From AP-15 sp963703745 (GTDB lineage Bacteria; Pseudomonadota; Alphaproteobacteria; ATCC43930; CGMCC-115725): DNA of 64,000 bases. The notes beneath the pieces were generated by a model. The model did not search any database. It had not been told where the DNA came from and saw only the letters and a program-made list of their open reading frames with translations. Made by a program: the position numbers and the translations under genes. The stretch is taken from NCBI GenBank assembly GCA_963703745.1, contig CAVPFL010000002.1:1116001-1180000 (forward strand). The letters are read 5' to 3'. Position 1 is the stretch's first letter. Each line of letters opens with the position of its first letter. This document shows positions 43,362 to 53,402 of this stretch, piece after piece.

Positions 43362-44264
43362 ATGAGCGGCCATCTGCCACCCTTGAGCGCGTTGCGGGCA
43401 TTCGAAGCGGCAGCTCGGCAAATGAGCTTCAGCAAGGCCGCCGACGAACTCCACGTCACGCCGGCCGCGATCAGCCATCAGATCCATGCCTTGGAGCAGG
43501 ACCTCGGGGTAAAGCTGTTTCATCGATTGAACCGTTCGATCGAGCTCACCGCCTCAGCCCGGGTTCTGCTGCCGGGGCTCACCGAGGCCTTTGCCGGGAT
43601 TCAGTCGTCGGTCAGGCGATTACGAGCGCACAACGACACCGGGACGTTGACCGTGACCGCATCCCCTTCCTTTGCTGCCAAATGGCTGGTGTTGCGTCTA
43701 CACCGCTTCCAGGAGCAGTGCCCTGAAGTCGATGTGCGGATTTCCGCGACCGATGACGTCGTGGATTTGACAAAAGGCGATTTTGACATCGCGATACGCT
43801 ACGGCACGGGAAATTATCCAGGGCTGGACGTCGAGCTGCTGTTCACGAACGAGGTATTCCCGGCCTGCAGCCCGCAGTTGCTGACCACGGGCCCGCCGCT
43901 GCGCACGCCCGATGATTTGCCGCTCCACAACCTTATTCATGATCAGGCAATCGAACGCGATCCGCTGGTGCCGACCTGGCCGATGTGGCTGAAAGCTGCC
44001 GGAGTGAAGAGTATTCCGGAGATCTCGGGGCTTAGCTTCAACAACATGTATTTGGCGCTCGATGCGGCGATCGCTGGCCATGGCGTGGCATTGGCCCAGA
44101 GCACGATCGCCGCCGCCGACCTCGCCGCCGGCCGCCTGGTCCGGCTGTTCTCACTCGCGCTCCCCGACCAATTCGCCTACTACATCGTCACCGCCCCGGG
44201 AGCCCTCGAACGACCCAAGGTGCGGGCTTTTCGCGACTGGCTGCGTTGTGAGGCCGCCAAATAG
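43362..44264 (+). CDS. LysR-family transcriptional regulator (GcvA-like)
   Basis: 300 residues. The N-terminal winged helix-turn-helix reads LSALRAFEAAARQMSFSKAA, then AAISHQIHALEQDLGVKLFHR, followed by a substrate-binding domain ending RAFRDWLRCEA. It resembles the GcvA/AmpR branch. The target is unknown. The LLM-type gene follows on the same strand by about 70 bases, and the DUF1127 gene was the divergent neighbour before the IS5 insertion. Confidence 0.9.
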   Translation: MSGHLPPLSALRAFEAAARQMSFSKAADELHVTPAAISHQIHALEQDLGVKLFHRLNRSIELTASARVLLPGLTEAFAGIQSSVRRLRAHNDTGTLTVTASPSFAAKWLVLRLHRFQEQCPEVDVRISATDDVVDLTKGDFDIAIRYGTGNYPGLDVELLFTNEVFPACSPQLLTTGPPLRTPDDLPLHNLIHDQAIERDPLVPTWPMWLKAAGVKSIPEISGLSFNNMYLALDAAIAGHGVALAQSTIAAADLAAGRLVRLFSLALPDQFAYYIVTAPGALERPKVRAFRDWLRCEAAK

Positions 44265-44336
44265 CCGCAGTGGTCACGCCTCTTTGGGGCTGCTAGCGTA
44301 GCCGCTGCGAACCAATTCTCACTGGAGGGACAACAG

Positions 44337-45290
<954 letters not shown>

Positions 45291-45295
45291 CGAAA

Positions 45296-45335
45296 GATTG
45301 CACCACAGAGACACGGAGGACAAAGAGAGACTTTA
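45296..45335. repeat. Dispersed intergenic repeat fragment
   Basis: The string TTGCACCACAGAGACACGGA is typical of a widespread repeat (CACCACAGAGACACAGAG type) seen in many bacterial genomes. Confidence 0.4.
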
Positions 45336-45421
45336 CGGGCACGGGTCCGGCGGTCCAGCCAGTGGCCAACCCGGTCGTCGCCGGCGTCGGCGACGAAGTG
45401 CGGAAATGAGAGGATCGGATT

Positions 45422-45814
45422 ATGAATGGCACAACCGACCAATTCGAAGGTGGTTGCCTGTGCGACGCGGTCCGTTTTATTGCGACTGGTCAACCGAAAG
45501 GTGTCTATTGGTGCCATTGTCAAAGCTGCCGCAAGCATAGCGGCGCGCCTGTTTCAGTCTTCGTCGCGTTCGAGCGCAGCGCCTATACCGTCAGCAAAGG
45601 CGAGATCACCAAGTTCAATTCCACGCCGGGGAGAACCCGGCGAGGGTTTTGCGCCCGGTGCGGCTCGACCTTGACCTGCGAAAGCCTGCGCGGGCCGCTG
45701 GCGAGCGAAACGCATTTCCATATCGGCGCCTTTGACAAAGCCGGGCATCTTCGGCCGACGAGGCACGTCTTCGCGGAGGAACGTCTGCCTTGGCTGCACA
45801 CCGGCGACGGGTGA
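45422..45814 (+). CDS. GFA-family zinc protein
   Basis: 130 residues of the glutathione-dependent formaldehyde-activating-like family. The zinc cysteines are visible in order: GGCLCDAV, WCHCQSCRKHSG and FCARCGSTL. Most members are not true formaldehyde enzymes and are of unknown function. The start ATG 45422 follows GAGAGGATCGG. It stands between the LLM gene and coxM. Confidence 0.88.
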   Translation: MNGTTDQFEGGCLCDAVRFIATGQPKGVYWCHCQSCRKHSGAPVSVFVAFERSAYTVSKGEITKFNSTPGRTRRGFCARCGSTLTCESLRGPLASETHFHIGAFDKAGHLRPTRHVFAEERLPWLHTGDG

Positions 45815-46014
45815 GCGCGCGACCTAAAGGAGACCACGTGCTCAGCACTTGCCGCTGTTTCAGTTTATGTGCCAGAAAGGCGTAACCAGACAGTTCAAAC
45901 AACCGCGCCTTTCCTCGCCCCCGGCGCCGCCGAAGGTGTCAAAAGAGCGCCTCCGGGGAAAATCGATAGGCCCTCTGGCGCCCGATCGTGCGCGACGAAC
46001 CGGGAGGAGTCGAG

Positions 46015-46878
46015 ATGATACCCGCGCCATTTGCCTACCATCGCCCACGTTCGTTGCAAGATGCCATCGGCCTGCTGGCTGAACATGGCGAAAACGGGCG
46101 CGTCGTCGCCGGCGGACACAGTTTGATCCCTATGATGAAGCTGCGCTTGGCCAAGCCGGAGCACCTGGTCGATCTACAGGATCTAACCGAGCTGCGGGGC
46201 ATCGGCAGTGAGCCCGGGACCCTAGTCATCGGAGCGATGACCACGCAATACGAACTGATCGGCTCCGAACTGCTGACGGCCAAATGTCCGATCCTTCGCG
46301 AGACATCGCTGCAGATCGCAGACCCGCAAGTTCGGTACTGCGGAACCCTTGGCGGCAACCTCGCCAATGGGGATCCCGGCAACGACATGCCGGCGGTCAT
46401 GCTGGCGCTCGATGCAATCTATCGCGTCAAGGGCCCGAGCGGCGAGCGCGATATTCCGGCGCGCGATTTCTATAAGGGGATCTATTTTACGGCACTGATA
46501 GACAGCGAGATTCTGATTTCGCTCCGCATCCCACTGCCTGCCGAAGGTCACGGCTGGGCCTATGAGAAACAAAAACGCAAGGTCGGCGACTACGCCACTG
46601 CGGCGGCCGCGGTGGTGCTTACCATGTCGGGCGGTGCCTGCTCCTCGGCCGCGATCGCCTTGACGAACGCCGCCGACACGCCGCTATTGGCGCAACGCGC
46701 GGGCGAAGCGCTCGCCGGCACCAATGTCGACGAGCCGGCGATTGCTGAAGCCGCGCGGCGGGCCCAACAAATCGCGAACCCTTCGGCCGACGGGCGGGGG
46801 CCGGTCGATTTTCGCATCCACGTCGCCGGCGTCATGGTGCGCCGCGCCATTGCCCGCGCCAAACAGCGCGCCAGCTGA
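46015..46878 (+). CDS. coxM: Carbon monoxide dehydrogenase, FAD-binding medium subunit
   Basis: 287 residues. Binds FAD and passes electrons from the iron-sulfur subunit. The two FAD motifs of the family are present: AGGHSLIPMMKLRL (about residues 32-45) and TLGGNLANGDPGND (about 112-125). ATG 46015 has GGGAGGAG upstream. An upstream in-frame start at 45988 is less likely. The gene is followed 14 bases later by the [2Fe-2S] subunit. The order M-S-L is the standard one for form I aerobic CO dehydrogenase. Confidence 0.93.
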   Translation: MIPAPFAYHRPRSLQDAIGLLAEHGENGRVVAGGHSLIPMMKLRLAKPEHLVDLQDLTELRGIGSEPGTLVIGAMTTQYELIGSELLTAKCPILRETSLQIADPQVRYCGTLGGNLANGDPGNDMPAVMLALDAIYRVKGPSGERDIPARDFYKGIYFTALIDSEILISLRIPLPAEGHGWAYEKQKRKVGDYATAAAAVVLTMSGGACSSAAIALTNAADTPLLAQRAGEALAGTNVDEPAIAEAARRAQQIANPSADGRGPVDFRIHVAGVMVRRAIARAKQRAS

Positions 46879-46892
46879 AGAGGGACGGGAGC

Positions 46893-47387
46893 ATGGCCAA
46901 GATGCAAATCACTTTGAAGGTCAACAATCGCGAGGTTGAGGCCTTGGCCGAGCCACGCATGCTGCTGATCCATCTGCTGCGCGAAGAGCTCGGTATCACC
47001 GGCCCGCATATCGGTTGCGACACCAGTCACTGCGGCGCCTGCACGGTCGACATGAACGGCAAATCGGTCAAGTCCTGCACCGTGTTTGCAGCGCAGGCGT
47101 ACGGCGCCGAGATCATCACGGTCGAAGGATTCGCCGGGCCAGACGGCAGCCTGCACGTGCTGCAGGAGATGTTCCGCGAGCACCACGGGCTGCAATGCGG
47201 CTACTGCACACCCGGCATGATTACCCGTGCCTATCGACTGTTGCAGGAGAACCCGAACCCCAGCGAGGCGGAGATCCGTTTCGGCATCTCCGGTAATTTA
47301 TGCCGGTGCACCGGCTACCTAAACATCGTCAAAGCGATACGCGCCGCGGCGGACGCGATGAACAGCGCCAGGGAGGCCGCAGAATGA
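46893..47387 (+). CDS. coxS: Carbon monoxide dehydrogenase, [2Fe-2S] small subunit
   Basis: 164 residues carrying two [2Fe-2S] clusters. The plant-ferredoxin-type cluster uses C42, C47, C50 (CDTSHCGAC) and C62. The second cluster uses QCGYCTPGM and NLCRCTGYLN. It transfers electrons from the molybdenum site in CoxL to FAD in CoxM. The TGA overlaps the ATG of coxL (ATGA), so translation is probably coupled. Confidence 0.95.
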   Translation: MAKMQITLKVNNREVEALAEPRMLLIHLLREELGITGPHIGCDTSHCGACTVDMNGKSVKSCTVFAAQAYGAEIITVEGFAGPDGSLHVLQEMFREHHGLQCGYCTPGMITRAYRLLQENPNPSEAEIRFGISGNLCRCTGYLNIVKAIRAAADAMNSAREAAE

Positions 47388-49819
47388 CCGCCGAAATCGA
47401 AACCGCAGTCGAGTCCCCCGCCGCGCGAACCCAGAAGCTCGAAGGCCTCGGGACCAAACGCAAGCGCGTCGAAGACGTTCGCTTCACCCAGGGCAAGGGC
47501 AACTATGTCGACGACATCAAACTGCGGGGCATGCTGTTCGGCGACTTCGTCCGCTCGCCATTCGGCCATGCCCGTATCAAGTCGATCAACAAGGACGCGG
47601 CACTGGCATTGCCGGGGGTCAAGGCGGTGCTCACCGCCGACGATTTGAAGCCGCTGAAGCTGCATTGGATGCCGACATTGGCCGGCGACGTCCAAGCTGT
47701 GCTGGCCGATGAAAAGGTGTTGTTCCAAGGCCAGGAAGTCGCTTTCGTCGTGGCCGAAGATCGCTATACCGCGGCCGACGCAGCCGATCTGATCGAGGTC
47801 GAATACGAGGCGCTGCCGGCACTCGTCGATCCTACCCGGTCGATGGCCGCCGACGCGCCCGTTCTGCGTGAGGACCTGAAGGACAAGAACAGCGGCGCGC
47901 ACGGTCCGCGCAAGCACTACAACCACATCTTTACCTGGGAAGTCGGCGACGCCGAGAGGACTGCACAAGCCCTGAACAATGCTGCAGTCGTAGCAACGGA
48001 ACGCATCGTATATCAGCGCGTCCACCCGTGCCCGCTCGAGACCTGTGGCTGCGTTGCCTCGATGGACAAAGTGAACAACCATTTGACGGTATGGGGCACG
48101 TTCCAGGCCCCACACGCGGTTCGCACTGTCGCCTCGCTGATCTCCGGCATTCCCGAGCACAAGATCCGCATCATCTCGCCGGACATCGGCGGCGGCTTTG
48201 GCAACAAGGTCGGCGTTTATCCGGGGTACATCTGCTCGATCGTCGGCTCGATCGTGCTCGGCGTGCCGGTGAAATGGATCGAGGACCGTATCGAGAACCT
48301 GCAGGCAACGGCTTTCGCCCGCGACTACCACATGACCGGTGAAATCGCAGCGACCGCGGATGGCCGCATAACCGCATTGCGCTGCCACGTGCTGGCCGAC
48401 CATGGCGCCTTCGATGCCTGCGCCGATCCGACAAAATACCCGGCCGGATTTTTCAGTATCTGCACCGGCTCCTACGATATCCCGGTCGCCCATGTGACGG
48501 TCGATGGCGTCTACACCAACAAGGCGCCGGGCGGCGTCGCCTACCGCTGCTCGTTCCGCGTGACCGAGGCGTCGTATTTTATTGAGCGCATGATCGACGT
48601 GCTGGCGCGCAAGCTCGATCTCGACCCGGCGGAAATCCGGCGCCGGAACTTGATCCGCAAGGAGCAATTCCCTTACCAGTCGGCGCTCGGCTGGGAATAC
48701 GACAGCGGCGATTACCTGACGGCACTCGACAAGACTTTGAATGCGGTCGGCTATGTCGCGCTGCGCGACGAGCAGCGCCGCAATCGCGAAGCCTTTGCCC
48801 GCGGCGAGACCCGCAAATTGATGGGCATTGGGGTTAGCTTCTTCACCGAGATCGTCGGCGCCGGACCGATCAAGAACTGCGATATTCTCGGCCTCGGCAT
48901 GTTCGATTCCTGCGAGATCCGGGTGCACCCGACGGGCAGTGTCATTGCGCGGCTCGGCACGATCAGCCAGGGCCAGGGCCACGCCACGACCTTTGCCCAG
49001 ATCCTGGCGAGCGAGCTCGGCGTTCCCGCCGAGAAGATCACGGTCGAAGAGGGCGACACCGACACCGCACCCTACGGGCTCGGCACCTACGGCTCGCGCT
49101 CGACGCCGGTTGCCGGTGCGGCCACTGCGATGGCCGGCCGAAAGATCCGCGCCAAGGCCCAGATGATCGCGGCTCACCTGCTCGAAGTGCACGACGACGA
49201 CCTCGAATGGGATGTCGACCGCTTTCGCGTCAAAGGCGTGCCGGAAATGTCAAAGACGATGACCGAACTCGCCTTCGCCGCCTACAACAACGTGCCGCCG
49301 GGCATGGAGCCGGGCCTGGAGGCGGTCAGCTATTACGATCCGCCGAACATGACCTACCCGTTTGGCGCCTATGTCTGCGTCGTCGATATCGATGTCGACA
49401 CCGGTGTGACCGAGATCCGTAGGTTCTATGCGCTCGATGATTGCGGCACCCGCATCAACCCGATGATCATCGAAGGCCAAGTGCACGGCGGGCTCACCGA
49501 GGCGCTCGCCATCGCCATGGGGCAGGAAATGGCTTACGACGAGCTCGGAAATCTGCAAAATGCGAGCCTGCTCGACTTCTTCCTTCCGACGGCGGTGGAG
49601 ACGCCGAGCTGGGAGACCGACTTCACCACCACGCCGTCGCCGCACCACCCGATCGGTGCCAAGGGTGTCGGCGAATCCCCCAATGTCGGCGGAGTCTCCG
49701 CTTTTTCCAATGCGGTCAATGACGCTTTTGCCCATTTCGGCCTAACGCACACACCAATGCCGCACGATCACTGGCGGGTCTGGAAGACCGCCCAACGGCT
49801 CGGGCTCACGGCGGATTGA
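47384..49819 (+). CDS. coxL: Form I aerobic carbon monoxide dehydrogenase, large (molybdenum) subunit
   Basis: 811 residues. Binds the Mo-Cu-molybdopterin cytosine dinucleotide centre and oxidises CO to CO2. The loop AYRCSFR (about residues 386-392), whose Cys holds the copper, is the form I signature that separates true CO dehydrogenases from form II and xanthine dehydrogenases. Other blocks are GGGFGNKVG, GQGHATTFAQ and the C-terminal GAKGVGESPNVGG with the catalytic Glu. Start ATG 47384 overlaps coxS. A 317-bp stretch (48315-48631), including the signature loop, is duplicated at 59267-59583. Maturation genes (coxD/E/F type) are not in the window. Confidence 0.95.
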   Translation: MTAEIETAVESPAARTQKLEGLGTKRKRVEDVRFTQGKGNYVDDIKLRGMLFGDFVRSPFGHARIKSINKDAALALPGVKAVLTADDLKPLKLHWMPTLAGDVQAVLADEKVLFQGQEVAFVVAEDRYTAADAADLIEVEYEALPALVDPTRSMAADAPVLREDLKDKNSGAHGPRKHYNHIFTWEVGDAERTAQALNNAAVVATERIVYQRVHPCPLETCGCVASMDKVNNHLTVWGTFQAPHAVRTVASLISGIPEHKIRIISPDIGGGFGNKVGVYPGYICSIVGSIVLGVPVKWIEDRIENLQATAFARDYHMTGEIAATADGRITALRCHVLADHGAFDACADPTKYPAGFFSICTGSYDIPVAHVTVDGVYTNKAPGGVAYRCSFRVTEASYFIERMIDVLARKLDLDPAEIRRRNLIRKEQFPYQSALGWEYDSGDYLTALDKTLNAVGYVALRDEQRRNREAFARGETRKLMGIGVSFFTEIVGAGPIKNCDILGLGMFDSCEIRVHPTGSVIARLGTISQGQGHATTFAQILASELGVPAEKITVEEGDTDTAPYGLGTYGSRSTPVAGAATAMAGRKIRAKAQMIAAHLLEVHDDDLEWDVDRFRVKGVPEMSKTMTELAFAAYNNVPPGMEPGLEAVSYYDPPNMTYPFGAYVCVVDIDVDTGVTEIRRFYALDDCGTRINPMIIEGQVHGGLTEALAIAMGQEMAYDELGNLQNASLLDFFLPTAVETPSWETDFTTTPSPHHPIGAKGVGESPNVGGVSAFSNAVNDAFAHFGLTHTPMPHDHWRVWKTAQRLGLTAD

Positions 49820-50226
49820 AGCGGTCGGAGCGCTGCTTTTGCCGCGTTTCCTCCCCGAGGGCAATTGTGCTCTGTAGTCAGAGGATCGAGCGCTGCCGCG
49901 AAGGGATCGGAACCTGCGCACGGCGCGGATTCCATGACGAGGGCAACGACGCGTACAGCAATCACGGAGTCTTGCGCAACCCCAAAAACGACGACATGCC
50001 GCCGCAACACCTCGAGCCGTTGACCTTTTTCGGGCGCGCGCCGCTGCTTTGCGACGGGAGCGACACACCCGCGGCCCATTTTAAGCGCTTGCCGATGAAC
50101 AAGCGCGTCCGGGGTGAAACCTCCTCGAAATCGACTTAACGATCGGTTCACGCTGCTCTAACGCGCCTCTTGTTTCATCGGCAGTCGCGGGTCTTAAATT
50201 GTTAATACAGATCGGAGGAACAGCTG
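49820..50226. other. Gap between coxL and the haem peroxidase gene
   Basis: About 400 bases with open frames on both strands but none with a recognisable protein or ribosome site. It should hold the coxL terminator and the haem peroxidase promoter. A candidate frame on the plus strand from 49816 overlaps the coxL end and is not supported. Confidence 0.4.
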
Positions 50227-51831
50227 ATGAACCCACATGGCGCATCGCTCCACCTGTCGCTGAAGGGGCTTCCCGACTTGGCGAAGTCCCCCGAAACGAG
50301 CTCCGGCTATCGCAACATGTTCGGCGATGCGAAAGAAGAGCAATATACCGGCTTTGGCAGAAGCGAGGAAGGCCGTCGGCGGAACCGCCAAATGTTGCGA
50401 TGGCTCGCCATGCGGTTCAGTCGTCCTTACTGGCCGCTCGGCGATACCGACAACGTCCGCGTTCCGTCCGGCTACACCTATTTGGCGCAGTTCGTCATTC
50501 ATGACACGGTCCTAAGCCTGGCCGAATTTCCGGATCTGCGTAACGGGATAATCTGGGCGCGCAATTATCGGTCCAGCCGCCTCGTTTTAGACGGTATTTA
50601 TGGGAAGGGGCCGGACTTCGATCCGCTATTCTATGCCGCCTGCCCAGCCACCCCGCAACGCACCGGCTTTCTGCGCACCGGTGGGAGTGCCGGTGCCGCC
50701 GGGTCTGTGCGCGATCTGCCGCGCTCGCCCTGTCCGTTCTCCGGCAAGCCCCGTTATTCCGACGTCCTGATCGCTGACGCGCGCAATGACGACCATCTCA
50801 TCATTGCCCAACTGACGACAATCTTTCACCTTCTGCACAACGCAGTATACGGTAAATTGAGTGAAATCGGCAAGCCCGCGTCCGACGACCAAACATTTGC
50901 TCTTGCCCGGAAGGTAGTCGCCCGGGTTTACCGGAACATCGTGTTCAAGGATCTTCTTAAGAGAGTGCTGTTGCCGCCGATTTATGACTGGTACAACGAC
51001 AACGGCCAGGACGCGTTGTACGACACGGGTGATTCGCGAATGCCACTGGAGTTTTCTCATGCAGCGGCGCGGTTTGGCCACTTCATGGTCCGAGACCAAT
51101 ACCAGCTTAACGATCAGTTGGCGGGCGAGGACCGGGCGGTCAAAAGCATTCTCAGACAAACTTCAGCTGGTCGGCCTTGGGCCATGCCGTTGACCGACAA
51201 ATGGCTGATCGACTGGGCGACGTTGTTTGATAAGGATCGGCCGGCGCCATTGAGGGCAAGGCGTTTCGGTCCGGCGATCGCGCCAGTGCTGGTGAGCAAT
51301 GATTTTTTCCGAGATGAAGAAGACCCGACCTGGAAGCCTGGGAAAATGGGCGGGCTTGCTTACAGGGACCTCATCCGGGGAGCTGAATCGAACTTGCGGT
51401 CGGTGAGGTCGATTGTACAGAAGCTCCCCGTATGGGTGCGGGAGCTCTCGCCCTTGGTGCGTGACGGCGAGGTCGACTCGAGTGCTATTGTAGCATGGCT
51501 GCGGTCCACGCCAGACGAGCCGGATTATATCGATTGTCTGGCAAAAGATCCCCCGCTTCTCCTGTTCGTACTTCTCGAAGCGGCCAAAACGGCTTGGCCC
51601 GACAAAAAAGTGAATTATGGAGAATGTCTTGGAGCGGTCGGATCTTTTATTGTCGCAGAATTCCTTTTCGGTGAGTACCGGCGCACCCATCCCCTGATCG
51701 AAGCCGATCAGGTCTCGGCGGAAGCCGCAGCCGCAATATTCGGCGAAGCGCCGCTGGATACGATGCCTAAATTGATTGCGGAGGTTTCCCGCCTCAGAGA
51801 TTTCGCCGCAGTGAGGCCGAGATTTTGGTAG
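50227..51831 (+). CDS. Animal-type haem peroxidase family protein
   Basis: 534 residues of the peroxidase-cyclooxygenase superfamily. The distal motif QFVIHD (Q88, H92, D93) matches the conserved Gln-x-x-x-His-Asp, and the proximal His is in AAARFGHFMVRD (about H285), with NDDHLIIAQLTTIFHLLHN (landmark N-D-x-x-x-x-x-Q-L) and YRNIVFKDLL before it. There is no signal peptide. Bacterial members oxidise halides, phenols or lipids, but few are characterised. ATG 50227 follows GGAGGAACAGCTG. A small gene 24 bases downstream, now split by IS630, was probably its operon partner. Confidence 0.85.
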   Translation: MNPHGASLHLSLKGLPDLAKSPETSSGYRNMFGDAKEEQYTGFGRSEEGRRRNRQMLRWLAMRFSRPYWPLGDTDNVRVPSGYTYLAQFVIHDTVLSLAEFPDLRNGIIWARNYRSSRLVLDGIYGKGPDFDPLFYAACPATPQRTGFLRTGGSAGAAGSVRDLPRSPCPFSGKPRYSDVLIADARNDDHLIIAQLTTIFHLLHNAVYGKLSEIGKPASDDQTFALARKVVARVYRNIVFKDLLKRVLLPPIYDWYNDNGQDALYDTGDSRMPLEFSHAAARFGHFMVRDQYQLNDQLAGEDRAVKSILRQTSAGRPWAMPLTDKWLIDWATLFDKDRPAPLRARRFGPAIAPVLVSNDFFRDEEDPTWKPGKMGGLAYRDLIRGAESNLRSVRSIVQKLPVWVRELSPLVRDGEVDSSAIVAWLRSTPDEPDYIDCLAKDPPLLLFVLLEAAKTAWPDKKVNYGECLGAVGSFIVAEFLFGEYRRTHPLIEADQVSAEAAAAIFGEAPLDTMPKLIAEVSRLRDFAAVRPRFW

Positions 51832-51855
51832 TCTACCAAGACAAGGAGCAAAACG

Positions 51856-52006
51856 ATGCAATCCCCGTGGAAGCCGCAAACCATCATGATCGACACTGCC
51901 GTCGTGGGGCGCAAAATAGTCCAGTGGACGCTCCACCCCGAGACTCGTCCGCGCACCCTCGATGCCTTTAAAGAGCAACTACGAGGCGGACTGGAGGTCG
52001 ACCCTA
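51856..52006 (+). pseudogene. Hypothetical gene interrupted by IS630, 5' part
   Basis: Starts at ATG 51856 with AAGGAG upstream, 24 bases after the haem peroxidase stop. It reads MQSPWKPQTIMIDTAVVGRK and so on to EVDPS, where the IS630 element is inserted at a TA. The frame continues exactly after the element at 53155 (ITKDPKFVV). Joined, the protein has 128 residues. The family is not recognised. Confidence 0.7.
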
Positions 52007-53152
52007 GTGTATCGCACCTAACGGAAGAGTCCAAATTAGAGTTTTCCCAAAGTGCAGGTTGTGCGACAGTGCGGCATGCGCAAAGGGATCACTATCGAAG
52101 TCACGCCGGCGGATCGGGCTCGCTTGCAGTCGATCATCCGGGATCGCAACAGCCGGCAGAAGCACGTCTGGCGAGCACGGATCATTGTTCTGACCGCTGA
52201 GGGCAAGGGCACGACCGCGGTCAGGTGCGCTGTCGGCAAGGGCAAAACCGTGGTCTGGCGCTGGCAGGAGCGCTTCATGCACGAGGGGGTCGACGGGCTC
52301 ATCCGCGACAAGACCCGACCCTCGCGCATCCCGCCCTTGCCGGCCGCGACCGTCGATCGTGTGATTGCCCTGACCAACCAAGAGCCGCCGCATGAGGCGA
52401 CCCATTGGACCGCGCCGGCGATGGCCAAGGCGGTGGGGATTAGCCCGTCCTCGGTGCGCCGCATCTGGAAAGGGCACGGACTGCAGCCCCATCGGGTGCG
52501 CTCGTTCAAGCTCTCCAACGATCCCAAATTCGCCGAGAAGCTCAAGGAAGTCGTCGGTCTTTATATCGATCCGCCGGCCCACGCCGTCGTGCTCAGCCTC
52601 GACGAGAAGAGCCAGATCCAAGCCCTCGATCGCACCCAGCCCGGCCTGCCGATGAAGAAGGGACGCTGCGCCACCATGACCCACGACTACAAGCGCCATG
52701 GCACCACCACCCTGTTCGCCGCCCTCGACATCCTGGACGGCAAGGTCATCGGACGCTGCATGCAGCGCCACCGGCACCAGGAATTCATCCGCTTTCTCAA
52801 TGCTGTCGAGCGCCAAGTGCCGGCCGACAAGGCGGTCCATGTGGTCCTCGACAACTATGCTACCCATAAGCACCCCAAGGTGCGCGACTGGCTCGCACGC
52901 CATCCCCGCGTCAGCTTCCACTTCACGCCGACCTCGTGCTCTTGGGCCAACGCAGTCGAGGGCTGGTTTGCCAAGCTCACCCGGCAGCGGCTCAAGCGTG
53001 GCGTCTTCACCTCGATCGTCGAACTGCAGACCGCCATCAACCGCTTCATCGCCGAGGCCAACGACAAGCCCAAGCCGTTCGTCTGGACCAAATCCGCCGA
53101 CGCCATCCTCGTCGCCGTCCAGCGTGGGAGACAAGCGTTAGAAGCCATCCAC
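52007..53152 (+). mobile_element. IS630-family insertion sequence, complete
   Basis: 1146 bp flanked by the TA dinucleotide on both sides (52005-52006 and 53153-53154), the target duplication of the IS630/mariner group. The ends read GTGTATCGCACCTAACGG and, on the other strand, GTGGATGGCTTCTAACGC, with 13 of 18 matching. Excision with one TA restores a continuous host reading frame, which proves the ends. Confidence 0.92.
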
Positions 53153-53155
53153 TAG
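52076..53155 (+). CDS. IS630-family transposase
   Basis: 359 residues from ATG 52076 (MRKGITIEVTPADRARLQ). An N-terminal helix-turn-helix region, then the DDE catalytic residues in LSLDEKSQIQALDRTQPG, VVLDNYATHKHPKV and NAVEGWFAKLTRQRL. The last codon of the element is CAC. The stop TAG is made from the target-site TA plus the following host G, so the gene borrows its stop from the insertion site. A start eight codons earlier at 52052 is possible. Confidence 0.93.
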   Translation: MRKGITIEVTPADRARLQSIIRDRNSRQKHVWRARIIVLTAEGKGTTAVRCAVGKGKTVVWRWQERFMHEGVDGLIRDKTRPSRIPPLPAATVDRVIALTNQEPPHEATHWTAPAMAKAVGISPSSVRRIWKGHGLQPHRVRSFKLSNDPKFAEKLKEVVGLYIDPPAHAVVLSLDEKSQIQALDRTQPGLPMKKGRCATMTHDYKRHGTTTLFAALDILDGKVIGRCMQRHRHQEFIRFLNAVERQVPADKAVHVVLDNYATHKHPKVRDWLARHPRVSFHFTPTSCSWANAVEGWFAKLTRQRLKRGVFTSIVELQTAINRFIAEANDKPKPFVWTKSADAILVAVQRGRQALEAIH

Positions 53156-53390
53156 TATCACCAAAGACCCGAAGTTTGTGGTCACGCCCCCCGACGTAAT
53201 TGTCATAAGATTGCCACCGAAGGAGGCGATCGCGAAAGCCAAAGCCCAATATATTGATCCGTCCTTCAATGTGGAAGAATATCCTTTGCCCTCCTATTTG
53301 CCAATCGACTCTCGGAAACTTACGGGGATGACGGCCGAAGAGCTTTTCTATTCTTCGGTGGGTAGTTATACAACCGCTCAATGTGAGTAG
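53155..53390 (+). pseudogene. Hypothetical gene interrupted by IS630, 3' part
   Basis: Continuation of the gene that begins at 51856. The frame reads ITKDPKFVVTPPDVIVIRLP (landmark), then KAKAQYIDPSFNVEEYPLPS and GMTAEELFYSSVGSYTTAQC to a stop at 53388-53390. The full restored protein is small, soluble and not recognised. A GTG inside the fragment at 53178 is unlikely to be a true start. Confidence 0.7.
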
Positions 53391-53402
53391 CTGCTCGATC
53401 GC

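Noticed and set aside
47315..49192. 625-codon open frame on the minus strand
   Set aside because: Antisense to coxL, with no domain pattern. A shorter piece of it reappears antisense to the coxL duplicate, as expected.
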